DNA of 9,181 nt from Trebonia sp. Its GTDB lineage: Bacteria > Actinomycetota > Actinomycetes > Streptosporangiales > Streptosporangiaceae. Made by a program: the position numbers and the translations under genes. The notes under the pieces were generated by a model. That model was not told the origin of the DNA. It worked only from the letters and a program-made list of their open reading frames with translations, and searched no databases. Below, piece by piece: positions 1 through 5,219 of this stretch. Position 1 is the first letter of the stretch. Each line of letters begins with the position of its first letter. The DNA lies in contig JASHPP010000131.1 of assembly GCA_030038035.1 (NCBI GenBank), forward strand, positions 1 through 9,181. Direction: 5' to 3'.

Positions 1-230
1 GCTAGCAATAGGTCTGTCAGCCCGGGAGTGCCTTCGGCCCGGTGCTGGCATCAGCTAGAAGGCTCAACTAGCCGGCCCGGCCACGGGGCAGGCTAGGAAA
101 CAGACAGTGGCTGAGCCCGTCGGCGTCTTGCCTGCGTGATCGCCGGGGCTGAGAAAGGCGGATGCAGGCTGCGCTCGGAGAAGACCTGGTGAGGTCCTGA
201 AGGACGCGGGTTCGATTCCCGCCACCTCCA
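1..230 (+). ncRNA. ssrA: tmRNA (transfer-messenger RNA), 3' part, cut by left edge
   Basis: This is the 3' portion of tmRNA, which rescues stalled ribosomes by adding a degradation tag. The tRNA-like end is clear: T-stem GCGGG (206-210), T-loop TTCGATT (211-217), T-stem CCCGC (218-222), acceptor 3' strand CACCTCC (223-229) and discriminator A230. The next bases are CCC, so the terminal CCA is not encoded and must be added. Upstream, the stretch around 12-60 (GTCTGTCAG, then CCCGGGAGTGCCTTCGGCCCGG, then GGCATCAGCTAGA) matches the pseudoknot region that follows the tag reading frame in Mycobacterium and Streptomyces tmRNAs as I remember them. The 5' acceptor strand, the tag codons and the promoter lie outside the window. 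Antisense reading frames across it are spurious. Confidence 0.93.
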
Positions 231-233
231 CCC

Positions 234-314
234 GTGATAACCCCGAACCCACCCCAGGGCGTGATAACCCCGAACCCACCCCAGGGCGTGAAAACCCCGA
301 ACCCACCCCAGGGT
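234..314 (+). repeat. Three tandem 27-bp repeats just after ssrA
   Basis: Units lie at 234-260, 261-287 and 288-314. The first two are identical. The third differs at its fifth base (T to A) and at its last base (C to T). Each contains AACCCCGAACCC, which is the left arm of the terminator that the third unit forms with the sequence after it. The array starts three bases after the tmRNA discriminator base. It looks like slipped-strand duplication of a terminator half. Confidence 0.9.
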
Positions 315-324
315 TCGGGGTTTT
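291..324 (+). terminator. Rho-independent terminator of ssrA
   Basis: AAAACCCCGAACCC (291-304) pairs perfectly with GGGTTCGGGGTTTT (311-324) around the loop ACCCCA (305-310). This gives a 14-bp stem ending in a T run, then CTGCT. It lies about 60 nt after the tmRNA 3' end. The A run in the left arm means it could also work on the opposite strand. Two further copies of the left arm upstream could compete for the right arm. Confidence 0.85.
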
Positions 325-567
325 CTGCTGCCCGCGGGCGGTTGCAAGCGCACCCGGCCGCGACCGCGACGCACCCGGACTGGCGGTGAGGCCCACAACG
401 CCAGGCTATTGCAATGCCAGGAACTTAAGCCGCCCAGTCTGCCGGCGGACAAACCACCGATACCGGGCGCGGTCCGCGGGCGCTGGCCAAGATAGGAGCC
501 GAGCGGCATCCGGAAATCGGTATAAAACGGGCAATAAAGCTGCGGCCCGGGTCCTAAGTTCCCGGTG

Positions 568-588
568 CCGTCCCACTATCTGAGACGG
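568..588. promoter_or_regulatory. Imperfect inverted repeat, possible operator
   Basis: CCGTC, C, CA (568-575) and TG, A, GACGG (581-588) are inverted copies with one mismatch around the 5-bp centre CTATC. On the minus strand the core reads GTCTCAGATAGTGGGAC. This reminds me of operators proposed for IclR-family regulators of leucine/isoleucine genes (LtbR/NdgR type), but that is memory only, and no such biosynthetic gene is visible in the window. It could equally be a short RNA hairpin. Confidence 0.3.
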
Positions 589-966
589 CCGCCGGCCAGC
601 CGCCCGGGCCCCGGCCAGCCTGCCGCACCCTTGCCGCACTGCTCACACCCACATCAGCTGACCAGGTGACATGCACCCGAGGGAGCGGCGACGCAGCCCC
701 TTAACTTCCCGAGATCGCGGGCCTATTGGCGGCGGGGTCCACACCGCCGGCGCCTTGGCTGCCCCTGGGGTCAGGCATGCCGAACTGGGCGGGATAAATC
801 GGGACTTAGCGGACATTCTGTAAGCGCTGGACTAGCCGCCGCGCCTGCGGGCCGCCGGGTCGGTGCGCCCGGAACTCGGGGACGCCGGGCTGACTGGCGC
901 GGCCGGCTGGGCTGACCACAGCAGGGCGGGATGAGGTGCTCATCGGGCGGCGCGCGCAGCCGATCA

Positions 967-996
967 TTACCATTCTGCCGCCGAACACGGGATAAT
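967..996 (+). promoter_or_regulatory. Weak sigma-70-type promoter candidate upstream of the DUF3117 gene
   Basis: TTACCA (967-972, four of six consensus bases) lies 18 nt before GATAAT (991-996, five of six). It would place transcription start near 1003 and give the DUF3117 gene a leader of about 170 nt. The same A/T-rich patch also offers TATTAT on the minus strand, so orientation is uncertain. Confidence 0.3.
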
Positions 997-1175
997 AGGG
1001 CGACGGATCGACACGATTGTTGCTGACCGGTTCCGAGATTGGCACGGACCGTTCAGGTGCAGTCCACGCGGGGCGACGAACGCCCGCAAACCCCCGCGAG
1101 GGGCTGCGCCGGGGCGGGTCCGCGGGGACTTGAGGATGCGTGCGGTAGGCAGGCGCGCGAGGAAGGGGATGCAGG

Positions 1176-1343
1176 ATGGCGGCGATGAAGCCGCGGACGG
1201 GCGATGGCCCGCTCGAGGTGACCAAGGAGGGCCGCGGCATCGTGATGCGCGTCCCGTTGGAGGGCGGCGGCCGGCTCGTTGTTGAGCTGTCGGCTGATGA
1301 GGCCGCGAAGCTAGGTGACGCCCTGCAGGCGGCCGTCGCGTAG
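1176..1343 (+). CDS. DUF3117 family small protein
   Basis: A 55-residue protein beginning MAAMKPRTGDGPLEVTKEGR and continuing through a VMRVPLEGGGRLVVEL core. This matches the highly conserved actinobacterial DUF3117 family essentially from end to end, as I remember it; no biochemical function is established. The acidic, helical tail (residues 39-55, SADEAAKLGDALQ...) is typical. The start ATG is supported by the purine-rich site AGGAAGGGG at 1160-1168, seven bases ahead, and by the invariant N-terminus of the family. In mycobacteria a member lies in the same broad region as sigE, which fits the rest of this window. It converges on the O-methyltransferase gene, and I see no terminator in the 81 bp between them. 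Family assignment is confident; the role is unknown. Confidence 0.9.
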   Translation: MAAMKPRTGDGPLEVTKEGRGIVMRVPLEGGGRLVVELSADEAAKLGDALQAAVA

Positions 1344-1424
1344 CGCCGTCGTCCTCACCGGTTGAGATGTTGCCGGAAATGCATCCCGCTGAACTGGAAC
1401 CCGCTGTCCGTTCGGTGTATTTGC

Positions 1425-2018
1425 CTATCTTTTGATGGCGGCGAGCAGGCCCTCCGCGATGGGAAGCAGCACCGGGATCAGCCGATCGTCGATCCTGATC
1501 ATCTCGGCGACCTCGCGCGCGCCCTCCGCCCCCGGCCCGGCTCCCGCCGGCAGCGCGTCGTTGAACACGACGATGCCGCCGGCACGCAGCAGCCGCATGC
1601 TCGCGGTCAGGTACTCCGGGTACGCGGGCGAGTCCGCGTCGCAGAACACCATGTCATAGGCGCCGTCGGAAAGCCTGGGCAGCACGTCGAGGGCACGCCC
1701 GAGGATGAGCCTGGACTGGTTGGCCGCGTATCCGGCCTGGGCGAAGGCCTTACGCGCCGTCCGCTGATACTCCGGTTCGGTGTCCACGCTGGTCAGTACG
1801 CCGCCGGCGCGCATGCCGCGCAGCAGCCAGATCCCCGAGCTGCCGCAGCCGGTGCCGAGTTCGACGACCGCCCGCGCGGCGATCGCCGCCGCGAAGAACC
1901 GCAGCACGGCGCCGGTGGCCGGCGTCACCGGCTCCGTCCCCCCGAGGTCCTGCGCGCAGCCGCGGGCGGTGAGCAGCGGCTCGTCCTCTACCGCGAACTC
2001 CGCCTCGTCGTACTTGAT
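1425..2018 (-). CDS. SAM-dependent O-methyltransferase (Rv1220c-like), probable ATC start
   Basis: Class I SAM-dependent methyltransferase of the O-methyltransferase family 3 type. The SAM-binding motif VVELGTGCGSSGIWLL is followed by SVDTEPEY (acidic residue that binds the SAM ribose), a YDMVFCDAD strand and a C-terminal GLLAAIKR. It resembles mycobacterial Rv1220c, which is also divergent from sigE; the substrate is unknown. The first standard start is GTG at 1928 (167 residues), but the frame stays open upstream to a stop at 2055-2057, and the extra residues (KYDEAEFAVEDEPLLTARG...) match the conserved N-terminal helix of the family. That extension has no ATG, GTG or TTG. The best candidate is ATC at 2016-2018 (197 residues), preceded by GAGAGGGG five bases away. 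A CTG at 1974-1976 is another option. The frame and family are sure; the start is not. Confidence 0.85.
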   Translation of the reverse strand: MKYDEAEFAVEDEPLLTARGCAQDLGGTEPVTPATGAVLRFFAAAIAARAVVELGTGCGSSGIWLLRGMRAGGVLTSVDTEPEYQRTARKAFAQAGYAANQSRLILGRALDVLPRLSDGAYDMVFCDADSPAYPEYLTASMRLLRAGGIVVFNDALPAGAGPGAEGAREVAEMIRIDDRLIPVLLPIAEGLLAAIKR

Positions 2019-2023
2019 GACTG

Positions 2024-2031
2024 CCCCTCTC
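2024..2031 (-). promoter_or_regulatory. Ribosome-binding site supporting the ATC start of the O-methyltransferase
   Basis: On the minus strand GAGAGGGG ends five bases before ATC-AAG-TAC-GAC. It is the only strong purine-rich site ahead of the conserved N-terminal residues. It argues for initiation at 2018 rather than at the internal GTG (1928). A -10-like TAGGCT (minus strand, 2057-2052) lies about 35 nt upstream of the ATC, leaving room for a short leader. Confidence 0.45.
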
Positions 2032-2076
2032 GCCGTGCTTCCCTCGCGGTGAGCCTAGCCAATTTCGCTGTCGCGT

Positions 2077-2102
2077 GGAACCTCAAGGCGCCGTCGGCCG
2101 TT
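2077..2102 (+). promoter_or_regulatory. ECF-type promoter of the sigE operon, probably autoregulated
   Basis: GGAACC (2077-2082) and CGTT (2099-2102) are separated by exactly 16 bp. This is the classical layout of promoters read by extracytoplasmic-function sigma factors (GGAAC near -35, CGTT near -10). It lies 59 bp upstream of the sigma factor frame, so transcription would start near 2110 and leave a leader of about 50-70 nt. Self-activation of this kind is common for ECF sigma operons. That this sigma factor itself reads the site is inference. Confidence 0.6.
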
Positions 2103-2160
2103 AGCCAGTCGATGAGCCAGACCCTCTCCCGGGTGGCATAGCAGAAGAATTCAGTGCAGG

Positions 2161-2832
2161 ATGGTCGTGATCGCCGGAATGCGTCATGCGCGTGGCGAGC
2201 CGGTGGAGGAGGCCGTGGGGGCGGAAACAGCGCAGTCACAGCTACCCCAGTGGGAACTGCCCAGCTGGGAAGAGATTGTGCGAGCGCATTCCGCCCGGGT
2301 ATACCGCCTCGCTTACCGGCTCACCGGTAACCAGCACGACGCGGAGGACCTCACCCAGGAGGTATTCGTCCGCGTCTTCCGCTCGCTGTCCAGTTACACG
2401 CCGGGAACGTTCGAGGGCTGGCTCCACCGGATAACGACCAACTTGTTTCTCGACGGTGCGCGGCGCAGGCAGCGGATTCGTTTCGAGGGCCTTGGCGAGG
2501 AGGTCGCGCAGCGGCTGCCTGGCACCGAGCTGACCCCGGCCCAGGCATGGGACGAGCGGCACTTCGACGGCGACGTTCAGGCCGCGCTGCGCGCCCTGCC
2601 ACCGGACTACCGCGCCGCCGTGGTGCTCTGCGACATCGAAGGGTTCTCTTACGAGGAGATCGCGGCGACCCTGGGGGTGAAGCTGGGGACGGTGCGCAGC
2701 CGCATCCACCGCGGGCGGGCGCAACTGCGGGTGGCGCTCGCCCACCGCGAGCGCCAGCAGGCCCGCCCGGCAGCGCGGTCGGGGTCGCGGTCGGGGGGCA
2801 AGCGGCCAGCTGCGACGGGGGGTGAGCCATGA
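2161..2832 (+). CDS. sigE: ECF RNA polymerase sigma factor, SigE type
   Basis: Extracytoplasmic-function sigma factor of 223 residues, closely resembling mycobacterial SigE, which directs the envelope- and oxidative-stress response. Region 2 spans about residues 38-105, with [20 protein letters not shown] and the core-binding [13 protein letters not shown] stretch, then [16 protein letters not shown] (DNA melting and -10 contact). Region 4 spans about 138-190, with [36 protein letters not shown] and HRGRAQLR forming the -35-binding helix-turn-helix. The basic tail (200-223) is low-complexity. The first 30 residues are not conserved, so the start is uncertain: ATG 2161 has no spaced ribosome-binding site, GTG 2167 has AGGA five bases ahead, and ATG 2179 is also in frame. 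The stop overlaps the next start (ATGA), so the anti-sigma factor is translationally coupled. Divergent from the O-methyltransferase gene. Confidence 0.93.
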   Translation: MVVIAGMRHARGEPVEEAVGAETAQSQLPQWELPSWEEIVRAHSARVYRLAYRLTGNQHDAEDLTQEVFVRVFRSLSSYTPGTFEGWLHRITTNLFLDGARRRQRIRFEGLGEEVAQRLPGTELTPAQAWDERHFDGDVQAALRALPPDYRAAVVLCDIEGFSYEEIAATLGVKLGTVRSRIHRGRAQLRVALAHRERQQARPAARSGSRSGGKRPAATGGEP

Positions 2833-3464
2833 GCCATCTGGGCGACCAGATTTCCGCCCTCGTTGACGGCGAGCTGACCGGGGCCGAACTAGACCGCGCC
2901 AACGCGCACTTGGCGGCGTGCGCGCGATGCCACGCCGAGGCGGCAGCGCTGCGGCAGCTGAAGCGTCAACTGCGCGCGCTTGCCGCCGCCTCGGAGGCGT
3001 GGGCCGACGAGGACGGGGCCAGCGAGGCCGCGGGCGAGGCCCTGACCCGGCGGCTGCTGGCGATGGCGGGCCCGGGCGGACCGGTGCCTTCACGCCGGTT
3101 CAGGCGCGAGCAGTCCCGGCGCAGGCGCCGTGAGCAGCGCAACGGGCGGCCGTCGACCGGTTCGGCGGCGCCTCCTGGTGACCGCGGCGGACGGCGGGCC
3201 GGCAGGCGCCAGGGCGCCGACGTGCCGCCGAACGCCGTCCGGCGCCAGCGCGCGCGTCGCCGCCGTGGACGTTACCTGGTCTTGAGCGCGGTCTCGCTGC
3301 TCGTCGTCGGGGTCGGCGCGGCAGCGTTCAGCATGGGGGGCGGCACGTCTGCGCCCGGCCCGCAGATCACCCCGCAACTGGAGATGTTCATTCTCGAACA
3401 CGCCATGACGTCAGGCGACGTCCCGTTCCCCGACCCGACGCAGGCGCCGACGGCTAGGCCGTGA
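2829..3464 (+). CDS. rseA: Zinc-finger membrane anti-sigma factor (RseA-like)
   Basis: Probable membrane-anchored anti-sigma factor that holds the upstream sigma factor inactive. The N-terminal zinc-binding anti-sigma domain covers about residues 1-50, with [18 protein letters not shown] and the HxxxCxxC signature at H27, C31, C34 (zf-HC2 type). One membrane helix, about residues 149-169 ([19 protein letters not shown]), leaves an outer tail of about 40 residues ending in a Pro/Asp-rich stretch; by analogy the tail would be the docking site for the RseB-like protein. Between them is a linker with 24 Arg and no Lys in residues 89-148, unusually basic for the family. The gene shares ATGA with the sigma factor stop, and its own TGA overlaps the next start. 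Length is 211 residues, longer than mycobacterial RseA because of the linker. Pairing with the adjacent sigma factor is inferred from context. Confidence 0.88.
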   Translation: MSHLGDQISALVDGELTGAELDRANAHLAACARCHAEAAALRQLKRQLRALAAASEAWADEDGASEAAGEALTRRLLAMAGPGGPVPSRRFRREQSRRRRREQRNGRPSTGSAAPPGDRGGRRAGRRQGADVPPNAVRRQRARRRRGRYLVLSAVSLLVVGVGAAAFSMGGGTSAPGPQITPQLEMFILEHAMTSGDVPFPDPTQAPTARP

Positions 3465-4681
3465 TGCCCGCGATGTCCGTGCTGCGTCGCCCGCGGCTGC
3501 TGCTCAGCGCCGCCGTGACGATCACCGTGCCCGGTGTGCTCGCGCTGCTGGCGCTGCTCGGGCACGATCACGCGGCCTCGCAGGCCGGCCGGGCGTCAGC
3601 GGGCACCGCCGGGCCGGTCGCGCTGCCGGCGGTCCTCGCGGGCGGTCCCGCCGGGTTCCGCGACGTGGTCGCGCAGATGGCGAAGGTATCGGGCATGAGC
3701 GGACAGGGCTCCGCCAGCGCCGCGCTCAGCGCCCAGGAGAACCTCGGCATGCATATGCTCGTCATGGCGGCCGCCGCAGACCTGAACACGTCCTACGCGG
3801 GCGTCGAACTGATCGCGCAAACCGGTGTCGACGGCACCGACACGATGATCTCCAACGTGTGGCACCAAGGCGGCGGCCTGACGGTCACGCAGACATCGGA
3901 CGCGACGGTGCTGACAGCCAGCCAGCCCAATGTGGTGTACGACATCGACAGCCAGGCTCCTGAGGGCGTCTTCGGGGTCACCAAGGCGCTTGTCGCGCTG
4001 CTCGGCAAGCACTACGTCGCGGTGTACCGCGGCACCGGCTCGGTGCTCGGCAGGCCCGCGCTGATCGTCGAGCTGCACAGGGCCGACGGGAGCCTTGCCG
4101 CGCGATTCTGGCTTGACGCCAAGACCATGGTCCCGCTGCGGCGCGACGTCTTCGATGAATCCGCGCAGCTGATCAGCCATGACGTGTTCGTGGAGGTTCA
4201 GTTCGGCTCGCTGCCCGCGCCCCCGGGCGCGACCAGCCCCGTCTCATCGCCGTGGGCTGAGGCCGCGGTGCCTGCCAAGCTCGTCATGCAATTGGACAGC
4301 CGCGGCTGGCAGCTGCCTGATGCCCTGCCCGGCGGCCTGTCGCTGTACACGGCGGCGGAGTGCCAGACCGGCGCGGGCGAGGTAGTCGACCTCGGTTACT
4401 CGGACGGGCTCTCCGTTGTCTCGCTGTTCGTCCAGCGCGGCACGCTGGCGAAGATGACCGGCTGGCAGCCGGTCGACCTGGGCGGCCGCACCGTCTACGT
4501 CGCGGAGCACTCCATCACCTGGGCCGGGCGGGGCCTCGTCTATACGGTCATCGCCGACGCTCCGCCGCAGACGGTCGAACAGGTGGTCGCGGCGCTGCCG
4601 CAGAACTCCGGGCCGGGGTTGCTCCTGCGGCTCAGGCGCGGGCTCGGCCGCCTGGCGGCCCTCGTCGACCCGTTCCACTGA
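3461..4681 (+). CDS. MucB/RseB-like extracytoplasmic sigma-E regulatory protein
   Basis: A 406-residue secreted or membrane-anchored protein. An uncleaved-looking signal anchor covers about residues 11-34. The MucB/RseB N-terminal lipoprotein-carrier-like domain (about 95-250) carries LNTSYAGVELIAQ and then the diagnostic run YVAVYRGTGSVLGRPALIVE, followed by DGSLAARFWLDAKTMVPLRR. A C-terminal RseB-like domain (about 268-382) includes GWQLPDALPGGLSLY, YSDGLSVVSLFVQRG and a TVYVAEHSITWAGRG strand. In proteobacteria RseB binds the periplasmic part of RseA, shields it from proteolysis and senses lipid or lipopolysaccharide signals; here the same role is inferred from fold and operon. GTG 3461 overlaps the anti-sigma stop by four bases, and ATG 3464 (TGATG) by one; either could be used, and ATG 3473 is a third choice. 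It occupies the position of htrA in the mycobacterial cluster. Confidence 0.85.
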   Translation: MMPAMSVLRRPRLLLSAAVTITVPGVLALLALLGHDHAASQAGRASAGTAGPVALPAVLAGGPAGFRDVVAQMAKVSGMSGQGSASAALSAQENLGMHMLVMAAAADLNTSYAGVELIAQTGVDGTDTMISNVWHQGGGLTVTQTSDATVLTASQPNVVYDIDSQAPEGVFGVTKALVALLGKHYVAVYRGTGSVLGRPALIVELHRADGSLAARFWLDAKTMVPLRRDVFDESAQLISHDVFVEVQFGSLPAPPGATSPVSSPWAEAAVPAKLVMQLDSRGWQLPDALPGGLSLYTAAECQTGAGEVVDLGYSDGLSVVSLFVQRGTLAKMTGWQPVDLGGRTVYVAEHSITWAGRGLVYTVIADAPPQTVEQVVAALPQNSGPGLLLRLRRGLGRLAALVDPFH

Positions 4682-4727
4682 CCAGGATGTCGGGCGGCCA
4701 CCTTTCCCCTGGACCGGCCAGACGGTT

Positions 4728-4733
4728 TAAAGT
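4728..4733 (+). promoter_or_regulatory. Possible -10 element upstream of tatB
   Basis: TAAAGT (TANNNT form) stands out in an otherwise G/C-rich gap of 109 bp between the RseB-like gene and tatB. It lies 58 bp before the tatB GTG and four bases before an ATG that opens a 16-codon frame. No good -35 box is visible. tatB may also be read through from the sigma operon, since no terminator separates them. Confidence 0.35.
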
Positions 4734-4737
4734 GGTC

Positions 4738-4788
4738 ATGGGTATCGATCGCGGTCCCGCGTGTGAGCCACTGCTGATGGAGAGCTGA
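4738..4788 (+). CDS. Possible 16-codon leader peptide ahead of tatB
   Basis: ATG at 4738 opens MGIDRGPACEPLLMES and stops at TGA 4786-4788, two bases before the tatB GTG. The ATG lies just after the -10-like TAAAGT, so it could be a leaderless start. The tatB ribosome-binding site (GGAGAG, 4779-4784) lies inside its last codons, so translating it could affect tatB initiation. There is no repeated codon pattern of an attenuator. It may be chance. Confidence 0.22.
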   Translation: MGIDRGPACEPLLMES

Positions 4789-4790
4789 GC

Positions 4791-5192
4791 GTGTTTGACC
4801 TGTCCTTGAGCAAACTGCTGGTCCTCGCGGTGCTCGCGCTCGTCGTGTTCGGGCCGAACGAACTGCCGAAGATCGCCGCGCAGGCTGGACGCGCGCTGCG
4901 CGACCTGCGCCGGATTGCGGAGGGCGCGAAGGCGGACCTCAAGGAGGGGCTCGGCCCCGAGTTCCAGGACTTCGACTTCGAGGACCTGAACCCGCGCCGG
5001 TTTGTGCAAAAGCACCTGCTTGATGAGCCGGTGCCGACGCCCGCCCCCGCGGGGACCCGGCTGAGCGGCGCGGGCATGGACGGTGCGGCCGCGGGGGGAA
5101 TCGCGACGATGGGCTCCGCCAGCGCGGCCAGCGGCGCGCGCCCGGTCCTGCCCGAGGGTGAAGACCCGCCGTTCGACGTCGAGGCGACCTGA
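4791..5192 (+). CDS. tatB: Sec-independent (Tat) protein translocase subunit TatB
   Basis: TatB, part of the receptor complex that passes folded proteins with twin-arginine signals across the cytoplasmic membrane. The 133-residue protein shows the family layout: a short outer N-terminus, one membrane helix (about residues 4-20, LSLSKLLVLAVLALVVF), the hinge FGPNELPKIA (20-29) and an amphipathic helix (about 28-52, AAQAGRALRDLRRIAEG). LNPRRFVQKHLLD (66-78) is a segment seen in actinobacterial TatB proteins, and the tail is Ala/Gly/Pro-rich and disordered. TatB is favoured over TatA by the FGPNELPK hinge, the length and the position after a sigE operon, as in mycobacteria. The GTG start has GGAGAG six bases ahead. 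It converges on mrp with a 24-bp gap. Confidence 0.92.
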   Translation: MFDLSLSKLLVLAVLALVVFGPNELPKIAAQAGRALRDLRRIAEGAKADLKEGLGPEFQDFDFEDLNPRRFVQKHLLDEPVPTPAPAGTRLSGAGMDGAAAGGIATMGSASAASGARPVLPEGEDPPFDVEAT

Positions 5193-5219
5193 GCGGCGCC
5201 AGCGGCGCCAGCGGCGTTA
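5193..5219. repeat. 9-bp triplicate between tatB and mrp stops
   Basis: GCGGCGCCA occurs at 5193-5201 and 5202-5210, then as GCGGCGTTA at 5211-5219. It fills the whole gap between the convergent tatB and mrp genes and supplies the mrp stop codon (TTA, read as TAA on the minus strand). The GGCGCC cores are self-complementary but give no clear terminator. Confidence 0.7.

Larger units (their letters stand above)
325..1175. other. Gene-free stretch of about 850 bp between ssrA and the DUF3117 gene
   Basis: I see no convincing protein gene here. The open frames present are low-complexity, rich in Arg, Pro and Ala, lack ribosome-binding sites and resemble no family I know. Compared with the flanking genes the segment has many scattered A/T-rich words, such as TATAAA at 521-526 and GATAAT at 991-996, as expected of non-coding DNA. 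It holds an imperfect inverted repeat (568-588), a weak promoter candidate (967-996) and, near its right end, probable 5' leader sequence of the DUF3117 gene. In that leader a small hairpin, CCCC-GCGA-GGGG, sits at 1092-1103. No integrase, transposase or second copy of the ssrA 3' end is visible. Confidence 0.6.

Noticed and set aside
234..314. Tandem repeats as a CRISPR array
   Set aside because: The 27-bp units are directly adjacent with no spacers, and they contain the terminator arm.
420..446. GGAACTT word as a second ECF promoter
   Set aside because: No CGTT or TCTGA-like -10 half at 15-18 bp; the downstream bases are CCGGCGG.
64..509. Two minus-strand open frames across ssrA and the repeats, with repeated PGVGSGxSR or GWVRGYHAL units
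   Set aside because: They are antisense to the tmRNA 3' end and to the terminator repeats. The VEVAGIEPASF-like and GWRWRESNPRPS-like segments are typical of spurious proteins predicted over RNA genes.
806..1240. Minus-strand frame of 144 residues in the gene-free stretch
   Set aside because: It overlaps the start of the DUF3117 gene, is rich in Pro, Arg and Ser without domain features, and lacks a ribosome-binding site. Shadow of GC-rich DNA.
1396..1412. GGAACC followed by CGTT between the DUF3117 and O-methyltransferase genes
   Set aside because: The two halves are only about 7-8 bp apart, half a helical turn too close for an ECF promoter, and no gene starts downstream on that strand.
1362..2141. 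Long plus-strand frame of 259 residues
   Set aside because: It is antisense to the O-methyltransferase, whose motifs and family match are clear.
2242..3093. Minus-strand frame of 283 residues opposite sigE and the anti-sigma gene
   Set aside because: Low-complexity Arg/Pro/Ala sequence in a shadow frame of two strongly recognised genes.
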